This document shows, piece by piece, positions 10,750-22,770 of a stretch of DNA of 64,000 bases (position 1 is its first letter; every line of letters begins with the position of its first letter). The stretch comes from Telopea speciosissima (taxonomy: Eukaryota > Streptophyta > Magnoliopsida > Proteales > Proteaceae). Below the pieces are notes generated by a model. It did no database searches, was not told the DNA's origin, and worked only from the letters and a program-made list of their open reading frames with translations. The stretch spans positions 47,771,010-47,835,009 of the forward strand of contig NC_057925.1 of the NCBI RefSeq assembly GCF_018873765.1, read 5' to 3'. The position numbers and the translations under genes were made by a program.

Positions 10750-12498
10750 TCACTTCCATGCACAGGATGCAACCAAAGTTCTGTTCATCCAGCCAAGATA
10801 GAGAGCACCGTCTCTCTCCTCAAGTCTATAGTTCTCACAATATTTTTCCAGCAAAGACTTGATGGTGGCATTCACCAATGAGCTCAATGGGTATGGAGTG
10901 AACCCAGCCATTGTGAACCTCGACCTCCACTTCCCCAGAACCTCATGACGTTCCACTCTTTCAGCACCTTCACATGCTATGATGTTCACCACATCACGTG
11001 CCAGGCAGTGCTGCTCTATGTTGATACGTTCCGTGTGATCCCTAGGGAGGGTGGCATCGATTGACTCAAAAATAGCTGTATAATAGTTTAGAGTCTCAAG
11101 GAAACGTGGCAGGAAAGGAGCAGTATTGGTGTTCGATTCTTGCTCCACAAGCGTCACCACCTTGGGTGACAAGCTCTTAACCAATCTCAGCAGCCGGTCT
11201 CGGTGGTTCTCAGTGCCAACACTCTCATCTGGCATGTGGTGCAACATGAATGCAAAATTTACGGCTATAGCTTCCCCAGGACGAATACAAATGGTTTCAG
11301 GCTCAACCTCACATCCAGACATAGCTGCTGCATGGAATTCAAAGGGAACATTGCATGACTTGGCAAGCCTTGAGAGTCTTTGTCCCACAATCTTAAGTCC
11401 TCCTCCTCGGGCATAGGCTGATGTGGAATCGTCAATACCGGTGATGCGGATGTATGGGGGCCCACTGGGGCGAGCTGCCAGAGCCTGTATAAGGGTGATC
11501 CATTGGCTGCCTTGTCCAATCTGAAAGTCAATAATATGGATTCTGTTTTCATCCTTCAAAGCCTCTGCAATAGCACCATTAGCAGACATATATCCAAACT
11601 TGAAGTATGGGCAAACCTCATACAGGATGTGCATGTATGAGAGAAGCTCAGCACTAGCAGGCTCTCTGCATCTCAAGGCCTTGTAAATGGAACTCCCTGA
11701 ATGGGCCAACCGTGCAATGATCCCTTCCAACATGTAGGCTCCCAACCGCTGGATTGGCTCCCCGGAAACTGACACCATCTTCTTTAACTCGGCAATCAAC
11801 CATTCTGCAATCAATAAATCATTATCAGATACAGCTTTGGCGCAGGCAATGAGCACCTCTTTCAAGTCTCCTCGGGGAATCATCTCTACCATTTGTTTCC
11901 ATTTCTCTGAAGATGGTTCTTGGGCTCCACCATCGAAGTTACTATCAAAGCTGTCCACGATATCTGAATTAGGCCCCAGCATCACAGTTTCCAGCTCTCT
12001 CAGCTTGTGTCTCAGGTCATTGACATCTTCTGTTATGCAGGACCCACTTATTGGAGATCCATAGTTGTTGTCAGGGGAATGATGTGGGCCTGATGGGTAC
12101 GAATGAGTTTCTTGCTGTGATAAAGGACTTCCATTAGGTGAGAAACTGAGAGTGGATGGGGAGTTGTAAACATTGTAACTCCCAGTTGCTGAGGATGGTT
12201 CCAGGGTGCAATACTGTTCATGAGAAGTCTTAACAGGAATCTGATTCCCTAGGGAGCCACTATCAGAGTATAGGCAGTGGTCTGAACTAGGAAAATTCTG
12301 AGGCAAGCAACAGGTCTCAACCTCTTGCATCGGCTGATAGTGCAACATCTCTGACTTGCCAGAACTTCCATGTTGAAGAGAAGCTTGCCTAGAAGAATAA
12401 TCTCCCCATTGACTTAGCCCAGCCACTGAAAAGCTATTGTAATATTGATAGTTGTTTCTGGCAGAGTCATTGTCTGACCTTAAGTGAGAACTCATCAT
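10750..12498 (-). CDS. GRAS-family transcriptional regulator, PAT1 subfamily
   Basis: A complete 582-residue protein from one uninterrupted coding exon. The N-terminal 200 residues are low-complexity and rich in Ser, Gln and Tyr. A DLRHKLRELETVMLGP segment (161-176) is characteristic of PAT1/SCL1-like proteins. The GRAS domain fills 205-582: LHR I from about 211, the VHIID motif as IHIIDFQIGQG (320-330), LHR II around 365-400, the PFYRE region about 461-485 (APFLPRFLETLNYYTAIFESI) and the SAW region ending in CAW at 579-581. PAT1-branch GRAS proteins act in phytochrome A light signalling and stress responses, as nuclear or cytoplasmic regulators without a classical DNA-binding domain. The ATG at 12498 is followed by a second ATG; either could start. 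The length matches SCL1/SCL5-like members (about 590), but the exact orthologue cannot be fixed here. No disabling mutations are seen. Confidence 0.95.
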   Translation of the reverse strand: MMSSHLRSDNDSARNNYQYYNSFSVAGLSQWGDYSSRQASLQHGSSGKSEMLHYQPMQEVETCCLPQNFPSSDHCLYSDSGSLGNQIPVKTSHEQYCTLEPSSATGSYNVYNSPSTLSFSPNGSPLSQQETHSYPSGPHHSPDNNYGSPISGSCITEDVNDLRHKLRELETVMLGPNSDIVDSFDSNFDGGAQEPSSEKWKQMVEMIPRGDLKEVLIACAKAVSDNDLLIAEWLIAELKKMVSVSGEPIQRLGAYMLEGIIARLAHSGSSIYKALRCREPASAELLSYMHILYEVCPYFKFGYMSANGAIAEALKDENRIHIIDFQIGQGSQWITLIQALAARPSGPPYIRITGIDDSTSAYARGGGLKIVGQRLSRLAKSCNVPFEFHAAAMSGCEVEPETICIRPGEAIAVNFAFMLHHMPDESVGTENHRDRLLRLVKSLSPKVVTLVEQESNTNTAPFLPRFLETLNYYTAIFESIDATLPRDHTERINIEQHCLARDVVNIIACEGAERVERHEVLGKWRSRFTMAGFTPYPLSSLVNATIKSLLEKYCENYRLEERDGALYLGWMNRTLVASCAWK

Positions 12499-15400
12499 AG
12501 GTAGAAATTAGAAGGCAGTGGCGTATTAATGTCTTTCTGAATTAATGGATGCAGGATAGATAGTCATAGAGTCTCCTTGACAAATAACCAGATGAATCAT
12601 TTCCAACCATAAGACACTAATACTGAATTATACAACTCCTTCGTTCTTCTCCAATTTCTCATCAATTGTACGTCCATAAATGAACAAGTTAAAGAGAGTA
12701 TCGTCTGCAATGAAGATAAGAAATGAACGGTGAAATTCTGTTTTCAGAAAAGAGTACAGAGAGAATACAAACATTAGGACAGACTAGCAATATTACAGAC
12801 ATAAGTAAGGCTAAAATATAGTGTTAAAAGTAACAAGGATCATCTGTAATCAAGATGATCTTAGTTTGATTCTTTAATGTGTTTTGTCAGAAGAAAAGAT
12901 AAAAATAAAAGAAAAAGAGGGATAGTCTGCCTAGAGCAAACAAAAAGGGTTTCAGAATTGTATGGTGCATGATATAATACGCATCCTTGAAGTTTATTTC
13001 ACTCTAAACGGAGTAAAAAGTTCAGGCTGAAGAAGCCTAGGGAAGAAGAGACTCAGGAGAGTGAATTTTTAAGACAGGCAATTGAATGCTTTATGAAATG
13101 GCCAAGAGACCATTACTCCTCCAACGGCCCAACAAACCCCCACCCCCCTTAAAAAAAAAAAAAAAAAAAAAAAATCAACTGACAGGAGACACAGAGGGAT
13201 CATGTGGTATTTTATACAAGATACTCTCCGGCAGGCAGGATTATATTGGAGCTTAAAGGCAAAGGGAGAGAGAATAACCACTACAAGAATTGTTTCATGA
13301 CATGGCCATTCTATGATCTTAGCACTCGTCAATCGTCATTGAGTCTTTCAGTAAGTTCTAAACAAGATTTCGATCTCAATAAGGAATTGGAATCAGGAAG
13401 GGCCGGCAAGAATTAATGCGATAACGCAGGCGTGATGCATCCTCTAAGATAGAGTAGATGAGAAGGTTCAGATCGAACCCATGGGATAAAGCCTACTTCT
13501 TTTCCTTTTGTTCTTGTGGAAGTAACAGAGCTCTAATACATAGGCTTCTTCAAAGAGGAGAAATAAAACCAATCAAATTAACTGACCATATTAAGCAGAT
13601 TCTCGTTGGGTAGATGAGACATCAACATCGACGACTATGTAAACAACCAAAAACCTTTTCACTCATAGCAGGGATTGGGAATGGGGTCTTCTACAAAAGA
13701 ATATTAAGGGATAGTTTATTTAAGATTGATTGTTGCATAAATCAGCTCTTATTCTGGTCATATATCCATAAAGCTTAGAACATCATGTTTGTAAATGGCA
13801 AAAACTGCAAAATGTTTACACAACCACTTTAGTTAAATGGGATCCGACTAGTGGTAGGCTTAGCATAATACTAAGATGTTAGCCTAGGAATTACAGGTAG
13901 ACTCCAACACAGGATAGGCTACCATATAAGACCCACCAAAGGCACATATGTAACTAGATAGCTTGATGTATCATGAGATCTCAGTAACATAAATAAAATA
14001 TATAAAACTATGAAGCTCAAGAACAATCAGCGGGATGAATAATGACGGTGACCCACGAGTGTTAAGTTGAATACGCCATGAATATGCAACATGGGAGGCA
14101 GGGATGGGTGTGAAAACAATAATCCAAACAAAAGACCAATATTCACAAATCACATAACTAACACAGACTGCAGAACCCACAATTCTGATTCAAATTTATT
14201 CAAATAACATCAAGATGTAATAAGTTTCAATGCTTAAATAAGATTTTGACCCAGTAAAGAAAAATCAGAAGACATTTACTGCAACGAAATTGGACTGACT
14301 TTCCCAATTCAGAGTGTACAAGTAGCCAAGCTTTAGAATAAGCAGAACACTTCATCTGTTAGAAGGAAAAAAAAAAAAAAAAGGAAGGGAAGATGAGGCT
14401 TGATTACCAAACTACGCTCTCTAACATAATTTACTCCGAATGAGCAAAACTAAGTTTTGAAGGAAAATCCACTCAAAGATGAAGGAAAAGAGGGTGGGAT
14501 AAAAAAATAGAAAAGAAAAAAGAAAGAACCCAAAATTTCAACTGGAGTTGATAAATCCATGAACAGACTAACGTCATCTAGAAAGAAAAATGAGCAGAGC
14601 ATTACCAAGTGTAAAAGCACCGGGCACCCATTTCTTAAGAAGAGGAACAAAGAGGAAAAAAGTTCAACATATTAATTGTCATAACTTCCAAACCCTTGAA
14701 TGGAACATTTAATTTCAAAATTCAGTAACAAAATCACCAATTCCCACCCCCCATTTAAAAAAAAAAAAAAAAGAAAAAAAGAAAAAGAGAATTTGGAAAA
14801 ATAAGAAGTGCAGATAATTCTCATAAAAAAAAAAGAGGGGACAGCAATGAGCTTCAACTAGAACTCCTGAATTTCCTACCAACCCCTCAGAAAAGGAACG
14901 GTAGGAGTAAGAATGGGAGACGAAAAAATCATCAAATGGGTTTCCATTAGAGATGCAAAAAGAAAATTCACCTTTCACAGAAAACCGTGGAACCCTCAAA
15001 CCCATCAGAAACTTCAAACATCCAAACCCAATTAACTCTAAGAAGTCAGAACACTGTATCTTCTGATAAACGAACCCACTTCATGAAATTAAAGCAGGAA
15101 GGAGATTTCTTTATAGAGAATCCCCCTTTTTAAGGAATATCACACAACACATACATATAAAGGAAAAATTAAGAACAAAGGGAGTTCACTCATTCATTCA
15201 ATATTAAATCAGTAACTAGTGGGACTTTAACATACCTCCTTTACTCCAAGGAGGGCTCTTAGGTGTAGGTGTTTATCTCCACGTAAGGGTCTTGAAGAGT
15301 TGAGTTTTGGGGTGAGAAGGAAGGGTATTGTTTATAACAAATACTGAAGAAACAAATGCCCCTGTTTTTCACCTGAAACCACGTTTGCTACCCCTCTTGA

Positions 15401-16210
15401 TGCAACTACAATACAAGGCTACATTGCCAAATCCGTATAGTATATCACCATTCTCCAGTCAAACTGCACAAGTTCTTTCTACCTGAAAACATTATAAAAA
15501 ATAATTAAAAAAAAAAAAGAACCCAAAAACCACCCAAGAAAAACAACTAAACGAGTTGCAGGACCATGCTAAGTCATATCATTCTTTCTCTGAGGTAATA
15601 GATCAAACACGTAAATGAAAAGGAATCATTTAGTTAAAAGGCGAATGTTTATGAGAGGCATTAACTTAATACTTATTAAGGTTACTTAGGAATTAGAATA
15701 GGGAGGATTTGGTGAGCTCAAATTGGTTGGGGAGGTGAAACATGGCGTGTTGAAATGGTCACAGTTAGATCAAACTGTTAAAAGGGTCGAAGGAAGAACA
15801 ATCTTATTGCAGTTTGATACTTTGATCAGGAAGAATTGGTGGGTATTCTCGGGATTATAGTTTGGGATGAAAGTAAGTAATTTTCAGTAAAAGAGTTAAA
15901 GAGGTTTCGTTAAATCGTTTTGGTCTGAGACGAAAAGGAACAAAACGTCGCCGTCAATGGGGACATTGACCAGGACAGTTCTCCTTCTGCGAAGGAGAGA
16001 GAGAGAGAGAGAGACGCTGTTCTTGTGACGTGGAAATGAATGGCTTTCCACTTCAGCATCGGTTGGGCACGCCTATGTCCTTTCGTCACCATTTGAGAGT
16101 TTCTTATAATAATATGAAGACCCTTTAGAGACAGATAAAGGAAGATAAGTACAGGTCAGAAGATAAGCACGGCTCAGATTCCTCTCTTTAGAGAGAGAGA
16201 GAGAGAAATT
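12499..16210 (-). promoter_or_regulatory. GRAS upstream region with a probable 5'UTR intron
   Basis: PAT1-type GRAS genes commonly carry introns in the 5'UTR. On the minus strand a strong donor, AAAGGAG then GTATGTTAAAG, lies at 15236/15235. A usable acceptor, ATTAATTCAG, lies just upstream of the start codon (12538-12547). An intron of about 2.7 kb between them is an inference and has no transcript support. The region also holds A runs at 13151-13174 (24 A), 14367-14382 and near 14758-14773, and GA microsatellites at 15995-16014 and 16191-16206. I saw no other gene. Confidence 0.35.
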
Positions 16211-16339
16211 CATCAAAGAGATGAGTGGTATTATTGGCTGGGTAAGTCTCAATCGTTTCGAGTTAACTCAGGGGATATGTTGTTAGTCCATCCATCTATT
16301 TAGCAGGAACAGATCTTGCCAACTGAGCTAGTAGACAAC

Positions 16340-16753
16340 TTCAAGGTCTTAGGTATTGGTATCAATTTATGTATCGATTTTAGCTTATATCAATACAGAT
16401 TGGTTGTATTGGGCCGAATAGGACTGTTTCACCAATACGGACCGTATCTTTGTACAACTATCATCAAAGGTCCTCCAGGGCCACTCACATGGAATCCACT
16501 TTGCATGGAATCCACTCCTCACGTGGGTCGCAAAGTGGATTCCATGTGAGTGATCCTGGAGGGCCTTGGATGATACTTGTACAAGGACATGATCCGAGCT
16601 CCTTGTTTTACTATTCCAAATATCTATACCTTGAGTTTTTGGACCACTTTCCCTCAATTGGACCAATACCTCCGCCACAATGTTGGTATTGTATCGGTAT
16701 CGGGTACCAATGATAGTAATATGTATCATCTGATACAATACCAGTACCTTGAA
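16340..16753. mobile_element. palindromic MITE, about 410 bp
   Basis: The ends are inverted: TTCAAGGTCTTAGGTATTGG at the left and CCAGTACCTTGAA at the right. Repeated TATTG/GGTATCGG motifs inside are of the kind common to plant elements with a GGTTTTAAGTATCG end (compare 50996-51235). A near-perfect hairpin (16450-16584) sits in the middle and may be a separate nested insertion. Confidence 0.6.
16450..16584. repeat. near-perfect hairpin, 55-bp arms, about 24-base loop
   Basis: Arms 16450-16505 and 16529-16584 pair with five mismatches. The loop-proximal 24 or so bases are fully complementary (CACTCACATGGAATCCAC on the left arm). It is short and regular enough to give small RNAs if transcribed. 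Confidence 0.75.
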
Positions 16754-17040
16754 CCCCTGAACTCTATATAATAGAAAAATTAATAATATTTATGGGAGGG
16801 TGCATGCCAATGCATTGAGGGCTGAAAAATACATGAGTGCGTGAAAAATACATGAAAGGATATTTGATTGGATCTGAATTTGAAATTTGATCCATGGTCA
16901 ACCCAAATGTTGCCTTTCTATCCAATAGTTAAAATCGATATATCATCCAACCACATGGAAGAATTATGCGGGTTAACTATGTAAACAGTGAAATGACAAA
17001 TTTTCCATAAAAAAGAGGAGGGAAAAAAGCATTAATCTTA

Positions 17041-17298
17041 AGGCTCTGTTTGTTTTGGCGTAAACTTTTACTTGGAAAAATTTACTTGAAAATTTTCACT
17101 TCAAAAAAATTGACTTGTAAAATTTTTCATGTTGAAAAGTGTTCCAATATTTGTTTTTTGATGGAAAAAAACATTGAAAAATTTTCAAACAAATAAAAAT
17201 TTACATTTACGAAGTAAAATGTATCAAAAAAAAAATTTCAGATAAAATTTTACACAAAAACAAAAGGAGCAAATTTTACACCGAAACAAACGGAGCCT
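17041..17298. mobile_element. MITE with AGGCTCTGTTTGTTT ends (copy 1)
   Basis: The left end AGGCTCTGTTTGTTTTGGCG is mirrored at the right by CCGAAACAAACGGAGCCT. The interior is strongly AT-rich with repeated TTTTAC/GTAAAA blocks. A second copy lies at 37209-37440. Ends of this kind are widespread in plant MITEs and are often assigned to hAT or Harbinger. I could not find a clear target duplication, so the superfamily is left open. Confidence 0.65.
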
Positions 17299-17967
17299 AT
17301 TATGTGACAAAGCCTTTTCGATGTAAAACAAAACATATTAATAAGGACCATATTTTGACTATCCAAAATACCCCATACTGTACAGAAGTAAATCAAAAGT
17401 TATATTCAAACAAGTCAGGTTAAGTATAACCAATCGTGGTTATATCAATCAAATCTCCCACCCCCACACCCCCTTAAAAAAATTAAATAAGGCAAAAGGT
17501 TGCATGATATGGTACTTGAAGTAGAATGGTCAATTCCAAAGAATTTTTTTTTTATTTTGGTAACAAATTCCAAAGAAATTACCATTCATCAAATGGCTTG
17601 AGTCACTATATGACATAGTATTGTATCATGCAATGATTGGTTTTATAGAACAATAATGTGGAAATTCTTTTGCCAAATGCCAGTATTTATTTATGTTGGG
17701 ATTGTTTAAAGAATATGATCTGTTAAAAAAACAAAATATTTTTGGTAAAGTGTTTAAAAAACAAAATGCTTTATAGATAATAAGACATATGATCGAGATA
17801 AGAAATCAGTTTGGATGTATTATAAGTAATTCTATCCATGATTTTTTATTTCATGAGTGACGAAGCTACATTTCGTTACTAGGATTAAGGTTCATAGTTT
17901 GAGGATCTAGGATGTCACGTGGTAAGTTGGATGAGATAATTTTTTCTGGATAGATAGACTCTAAGCG

Positions 17968-18521
17968 GTAGGGTTGCAACAGGGTCGGATTGAGCTGGGC
18001 TTTATAGAACCCTAGTCCAACCTTGAATCCCCTTAGTTGGGCCCAGGTCTGACCCAACCCTGACTCATGGCCTGAAAATCTAGCTTTGACCTGCCCTCAG
18101 GGTTGGGCTGGGTTGGCCTTGATTGATCCTGATCATGGAGAGGGGGAAGGAAATGCATGGATTGGAATGGGCCGGGGAGAAAATTATTAATTTTACGTAA
18201 AATAACACTATAATAAAATGTATTATATCACTTATATCTTCATATATAATATATTATATAACAAAATATAGGTCACGTTTAAAGTTTATAATATATATAT
18301 TATATCAATATATATTGTATAATATAGTTTATAACAGGGTTAGGCCAGGCTGGGCTAGGCTTAGCCCGAGGCTTCAACGCTGGCCCGACCCGACCCTGAC
18401 TCAGGACCAAAAATTTCTAACCCTGACCCACCCACATGGCTAAATATCTCAGCTCAGACCCTGTTTGAGCTCAGGGCGGGCCAGGACGAGTTCGGGCCGA
18501 CAGGACCAAACTTGCACCCCT
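17968..18521. mobile_element. MITE of the GGGTTGCAA...TTGCACCCC type
   Basis: It starts AGGGTTGCAACAGGGTCGG and ends GGACCAAACTTGCACCCC as imperfect inverted repeats. Both subterminal zones are GC-rich with reiterated GGGCTGGG/CCCAACCC, around an AT-rich core (TATA/ATAT runs 18240-18330). Related GGGCTGGGCC-rich sequence occurs at 50395-50965 and 51246-51450. Confidence 0.55.
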
Positions 18522-18529
18522 TCTCCATT

Positions 18530-19200
18530 CATATGACAAACTTAGCATTAATAGAGTTTCTAGATGATAAAAATAAATTATAAAAATAAACTTATTGAGA
18601 ACAAATAGATAATTTAAAATACACGAAAAAATATTAAGATATATATGGTGGGATTTGAACATGAAAGCATATGGTCAATTAAGACCACTTCTGAGATTAA
18701 CTTTCCAACCATCAAAGCAAAGATTCTCAAAATTATATTTGAATCATCTTTGAAAAATCTGTACTGCCATAGTGCCATGTGGAAAGCATAGTTGTTGGAA
18801 TATGTGTTATAAAATAGAAGCTTCAATATACCTTCTTTTTGGCCTTAAATGTTTGTTTTCCCTCCCATAAGGTTTGAATTTCATTGGAATAATTGTTTTT
18901 GAGAAAGGAACTTTGTGGAGAGCTTTAGTCTCAAATTGGAGGTGGATAAAAATATTTAAAAAATATTAATATGTAGGAATGAAAATATAAGAGTAGGGTT
19001 CTTTGATGAGAGTTATTTTCTCTTTTCTCAATTCCGGGGTTGGTAGAGGGTGTTTTTCACATGCACGTGATGAGGGAAGGCTTTTGTATATAAAATATTA
19101 TTATTTTTTGAATCGGATTAATTTTCAGGTAAATATTTTATCGACGTTGGATATAGTTTTTCTGACATTAACGGGGTTTTACTTGACGGAAAATTATCAT
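18530..19200. other. intergenic, no feature seen
   Basis: AT-rich. A weak tRNA-like minus-strand patch near 18650-18715 is listed under rejected items. Confidence 0.35.
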
Positions 19201-19211
19201 GTCAAGTACTT

Positions 19212-19324
19212 GACGCGGTCAAGTGCGCATCGTATGGCTGGGCACTGCCCATGTGCACAGAGTGGGCCCCACCATGCACACATGGACGGTGTCCAGCCGC
19301 ACGATGCACATTTACTTGACGCGA
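19212..19324. repeat. foldback repeat, GC-rich
   Basis: The left arm (GCATCGTATGGCTGGGCACTG, 19227-19247) pairs with the right arm (GTGTCCAGCCGCACGATGC, around 19290-19308). The pairing extends outward through TGACGCG and CGCGTCA-type ends with small gaps. It sits in sequence with repeated ACTTGACG motifs (19180-19345). Confidence 0.55.
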
Positions 19325-19699
19325 TAACGATCCTTTACTCGACGTTGTTTTTAGGCCGTCAAATGCCGGGGAAAAATATATCTTGTGTCAAGGTCGTTTA
19401 GGATCCATTCTGGCTATGTTTTCTCTTTGTCCGGCTTTATGCTTGCAGTTTTCGGCGACGTCTGACGTATCACCGATGCCGGCCCTCAGAATTGAATGCC
19501 AAAGATTTTCAAACCCTCCCCCCATCGACCCAAATCACCCTCTATCCAGCTCATGGGCTGCTCCAGCTCGTGTCGGGGGAGGAGTGTCCGGCGCCTGTTG
19601 GCTTGACGTTGGCATCAGTACCAACCGGCGCTAGCATCTACGACTTCTCATTCAGAGCCATCCAACACTCTTCAAGTGCCGGTAACGATTAGTTGCTTT

Positions 19700-20110
19700 G
19701 AGGGTGACTTCTTTTGGAAAGAGTACTTTTAAGGGGTTCCTCTATTGTATAAATAGAGGTTGTCCTTGACCTTCAAGATTACATTCTCTAGTGATATTTT
19801 CTCAATTAAACTCTATTTTTTGTCTTGTCCTGGTCTCTTTCATACAACGACACATACACTCTCTCAGTTCAACATCTCTTTTTCTATCTCTTCTTTGTAA
19901 TTAGGTTGAGCACAACCTTGTAGAATTCGAAGGGGTTTGTACTAAGAGAGTGCACCATTGTTGCTGGTAACAATTAGGCTGTTGTATCTTGGAGGCCAAT
20001 TCGCATAGACCCAACTGTACTGCTAGAGGGCATCTATATCTTAAGGAAAGTTCTCATTGGTACACCTTATAGTCTTCATTATCTTTGTTTCAATTCGTAC
20101 TGATATTTTG
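19700..20110 (+). promoter_or_regulatory. LTR-like promoter region with TATAAATAG
   Basis: TATAAATAG at about 19749 is followed by a pyrimidine-rich leader, in the manner of a retroelement LTR (R/U5). No second LTR, primer-binding site or target duplication was found, so it may be a solo LTR fragment or an unrelated promoter-like patch. Confidence 0.3.
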
Positions 20111-20889
20111 GAAGAGCCACACTTTCCTTGTGATATATAAGTTTCATATTTCTCTCACAGTAGTCTTTATATTACTTGTTACAAAGTTAAACTGAAGTCT
20201 AAACGAACATATGATGAGTTCTTACATGATAAGTTAAACCCACAAACAAATGGAAATTAAGTAACACCTTGTACAACTCTTTTTTTTTGGGGGGGGGGGG
20301 GGGGGTTCAATAGCCCTCATGCTGGTGCAAGGTCCATGCAACCAAGCAACAATATTTTACCCTTTCTTTTATTGCAATTCCAAATAGAACTATGGGAGAG
20401 GGATCTACACACTAGCGGTGTGTCATGGAATTTACACACTAGCATTTTATTGACCATTGGATGGGATGGGAAGCATCTCAATCGTTCAATCTTATCCAAT
20501 GTTATATCTCTCCCTCCACCGCTACTGCACTAATGCCATTGCACCTCCCCCTTTCTTTCTCTCTCCTCCACTCATTGCCTTGCATCTCTCCCCTGTTCTC
20601 GACCTACCCTACCTCTACGCCCACCCCCTAGTGCCTTGTGCTCTCCCTTGCTTACCCCTCCCTCTCCAACTCCTGCCTCTCACACCCGTAGCCCGCCCCC
20701 ACCAATGCTATGGTGGATTCCGTAACCAGGTTGGTCCTTTTCGGTTGAGCTATCGATAGTTTGGCCTCTCACCAATCTGTGGCTTCTGCAACTTTGCAAT
20801 ACAGATGCCACTGCTTGTAGTAGCTCTTCTTCTTAATAAATTTGCTTTCTACCCCAAAAAAAAAAATCACGGCAGTCTTTGAGTTTGGT
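20111..20889. other. intergenic with a T9G17 homopolymer junction
   Basis: Nine T then seventeen G at 20280-20305; such runs are often assembly-uncertain. ATTGACCATTGGATG (20449-20463) has an inverted partner near 21577-21594, so a larger decayed inverted-repeat element may span this zone. No gene seen. Confidence 0.35.
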
Positions 20890-21030
20890 TCCTCTGCACG
20901 TACATGTGAGAGGCAACCATATGTCCTATTTTTGCCAATTACAAGGGGAGGAGAGGTATTTATGGAAATAAAAGGGAAATGTGGTTGCCTCTGAGATGTA
21001 TATTCACCTGCACATACGTGCATATGATCC
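20890..21030. repeat. foldback repeat
   Basis: GAGAGGCAACCATATG (left arm) pairs with a right arm containing GTGGTTGCCTCTGAGA. Outer segments TGCACGTACATGTG and CACCTGCACATACGTGCA also pair with gaps. Confidence 0.55.
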
Positions 21031-21624
21031 ATTCTCACGGTCTTCAACAACCGTCGTTGTAGCCCTTCGCCCAAAGTGCCTTATTTAGCCGCTTTTATGG
21101 TTGTGGCCATTTAGCTCAGTCGCCACCACCTACCTATACATCTTAATCTTTGCTCAAAAATAACTCTGAGCAAGCATATACGTTTAGACTCCATTAATAG
21201 ATCAACATTTTTCCAATAGATGGGAAATATTTACAATAGATTCAAATAATGCCTGAACACAGATTGTATAATCCGTAATAAAGATGGATTACAAAAGACA
21301 AATGAGGGTTCAGATTACAGTGGTGAGCGAGGGATGTGCAGCGGTTAGTTGAGAGAAAGATAGAGCCATTCTGACTAGTTGCGGGCGATGGGGCTGAAGG
21401 CGATGGTTAGAAACGAAATGGAGCCATATTGACCAGTGATGATGGGGGTGGAGTGGGGTAGGGACTATTGGCGAGTCACCAGAGCAGGGAGGGGAGAGGG
21501 AGAGATTCCACGCAACAGCAGTGGATCATGGATACTACATCGATAATGGGAGCAAACTATTGACATGTATTTCATTTCATCCGATGGTCAATATGATTAG
21601 GGGCGATGTTCTCTGCCCAAGAGT

Positions 21625-21844
21625 TGTTAGCGATATATTCTGATGAGTTGGCATTGACTCATCAATTCAACATGTTTATATTTCTTGCATATCTTTGTCA
21701 ATCAATTTAGGATACAGATTAGGATAGTTAGGATTTGATTCTTATAATTATTTTTTTATGGAGTGATTGACTCCCTCTTTGTATATTTATTATTTACAAT
21801 CTCAATGGAAAATCATCCGTTTCCACACAATATGAAACTTAACA
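21625..21844 (+). repeat. 5' LTR of copia element 1
   Basis: 220 bp, TGTTAG...TTAACA. It lacks a 9-bp GTTTATATT unit present in the 3' LTR. The primer-binding site follows directly. Confidence 0.95.
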
Positions 21845-21888
21845 TGGTATCAGCCTAACCACGAATCCTGCTCTTCTTCTTCTTCTCT

Positions 21889-22770
21889 AATGGCTAAAAC
21901 ACCACCTATTTCCGATCCCACCTCCCCTTATTATCTTCAAATTCCGACCATCCCGGCACACCATTGGTTACCCAACTTCTCACCAGCGACAATTTTCCAA
22001 CATGGAGTCGTGTTATCACTATGGCACTTCAGGCGAAGAACAAGCTTGGGTTCATTGATGGAACCCTCCAGCAACCCGACACCGAATCTGCAGACGTTCT
22101 TGCTTGGGCTCACTACAACTCCATGGTTACTTCTTGGTTGATTCATTCCACCATCCCCTCTATCACAAACAGTATCCTCTGGACTTCCAATGCTCGTGAC
22201 ATCTGGGTTGACCTCACTGATCGGTTTTCTCAGCAAAATGCTACACGCCCCTTTGAAATACGGCATGCCATCTTAAATCATTCACAAGGCACTAACTCCA
22301 CCTCCACTTATTACACTTCTCTGAAGGCATATCAGCATGTGCTCTCTTCATACCGGTCCTTGCCTACCTGTACCTGCAGCTAGCACCATGACCACCCTCA
22401 ATGCGTATGTTGAAACTGATGCTCTCATCGATTTTTGACAAGGCCTAAATGACACTTTTTCTGCTGTTCGAAGTCAGATTTTGCTTATGGATCCGCTGCC
22501 CACTGTGGCCAAGGCCTACTCCCTCCTTCAAGAGGACCGCCAACATTCACTTCAGGGTTCTCGCCCTGTCACTCTTGACCAAGTCGCCTTGGCTACCCAG
22601 CATTCATCGTCTCGCATGGACTCTAAAAATACTACTCGTCCCCATTACCATTGCAACTTCTATAACATGGATGGACATTCTAATTCACGGTGCTTCAAAC
22701 AACATGGGTACCCTCCCAATTGGACTCCTCGCAATACAGCTGGCACTAAGAATCCGACTCGCTCCACCCG
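21889..22770 (+). pseudogene. copia element 1 gag (frameshifted)
   Basis: Translation opens at about 21890 (MAKTPPISDPTSPYY), changes frame near 21935, runs through the Gag core (LLTSDNFPTWSR, LGFIDGTL) to about 22375, then shifts and stops near 22383-22437. It continues in another frame (MDPLPTVAKAYSLLQEDRQ). The zinc knuckle region (HYHCNFYNMDGHSNSRC) keeps the first Cys, the His and the last Cys, but has Tyr where the second Cys of the CCHC motif should be. Gag normally packages the element RNA; this copy cannot make it whole. Confidence 0.85.

Noticed and set aside
16385-16738. 117-codon minus-strand open frame
   Set aside because: Lies wholly inside a palindromic MITE; both strands are open because the arms are self-complementary.
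18640-18725. tRNA-like or SINE-like minus-strand patch with GTTCAAATCCC
   Set aside because: A B-box-like match and a weak A-box are present, but there is no cloverleaf, no anticodon arm, no poly-A and no duplication.
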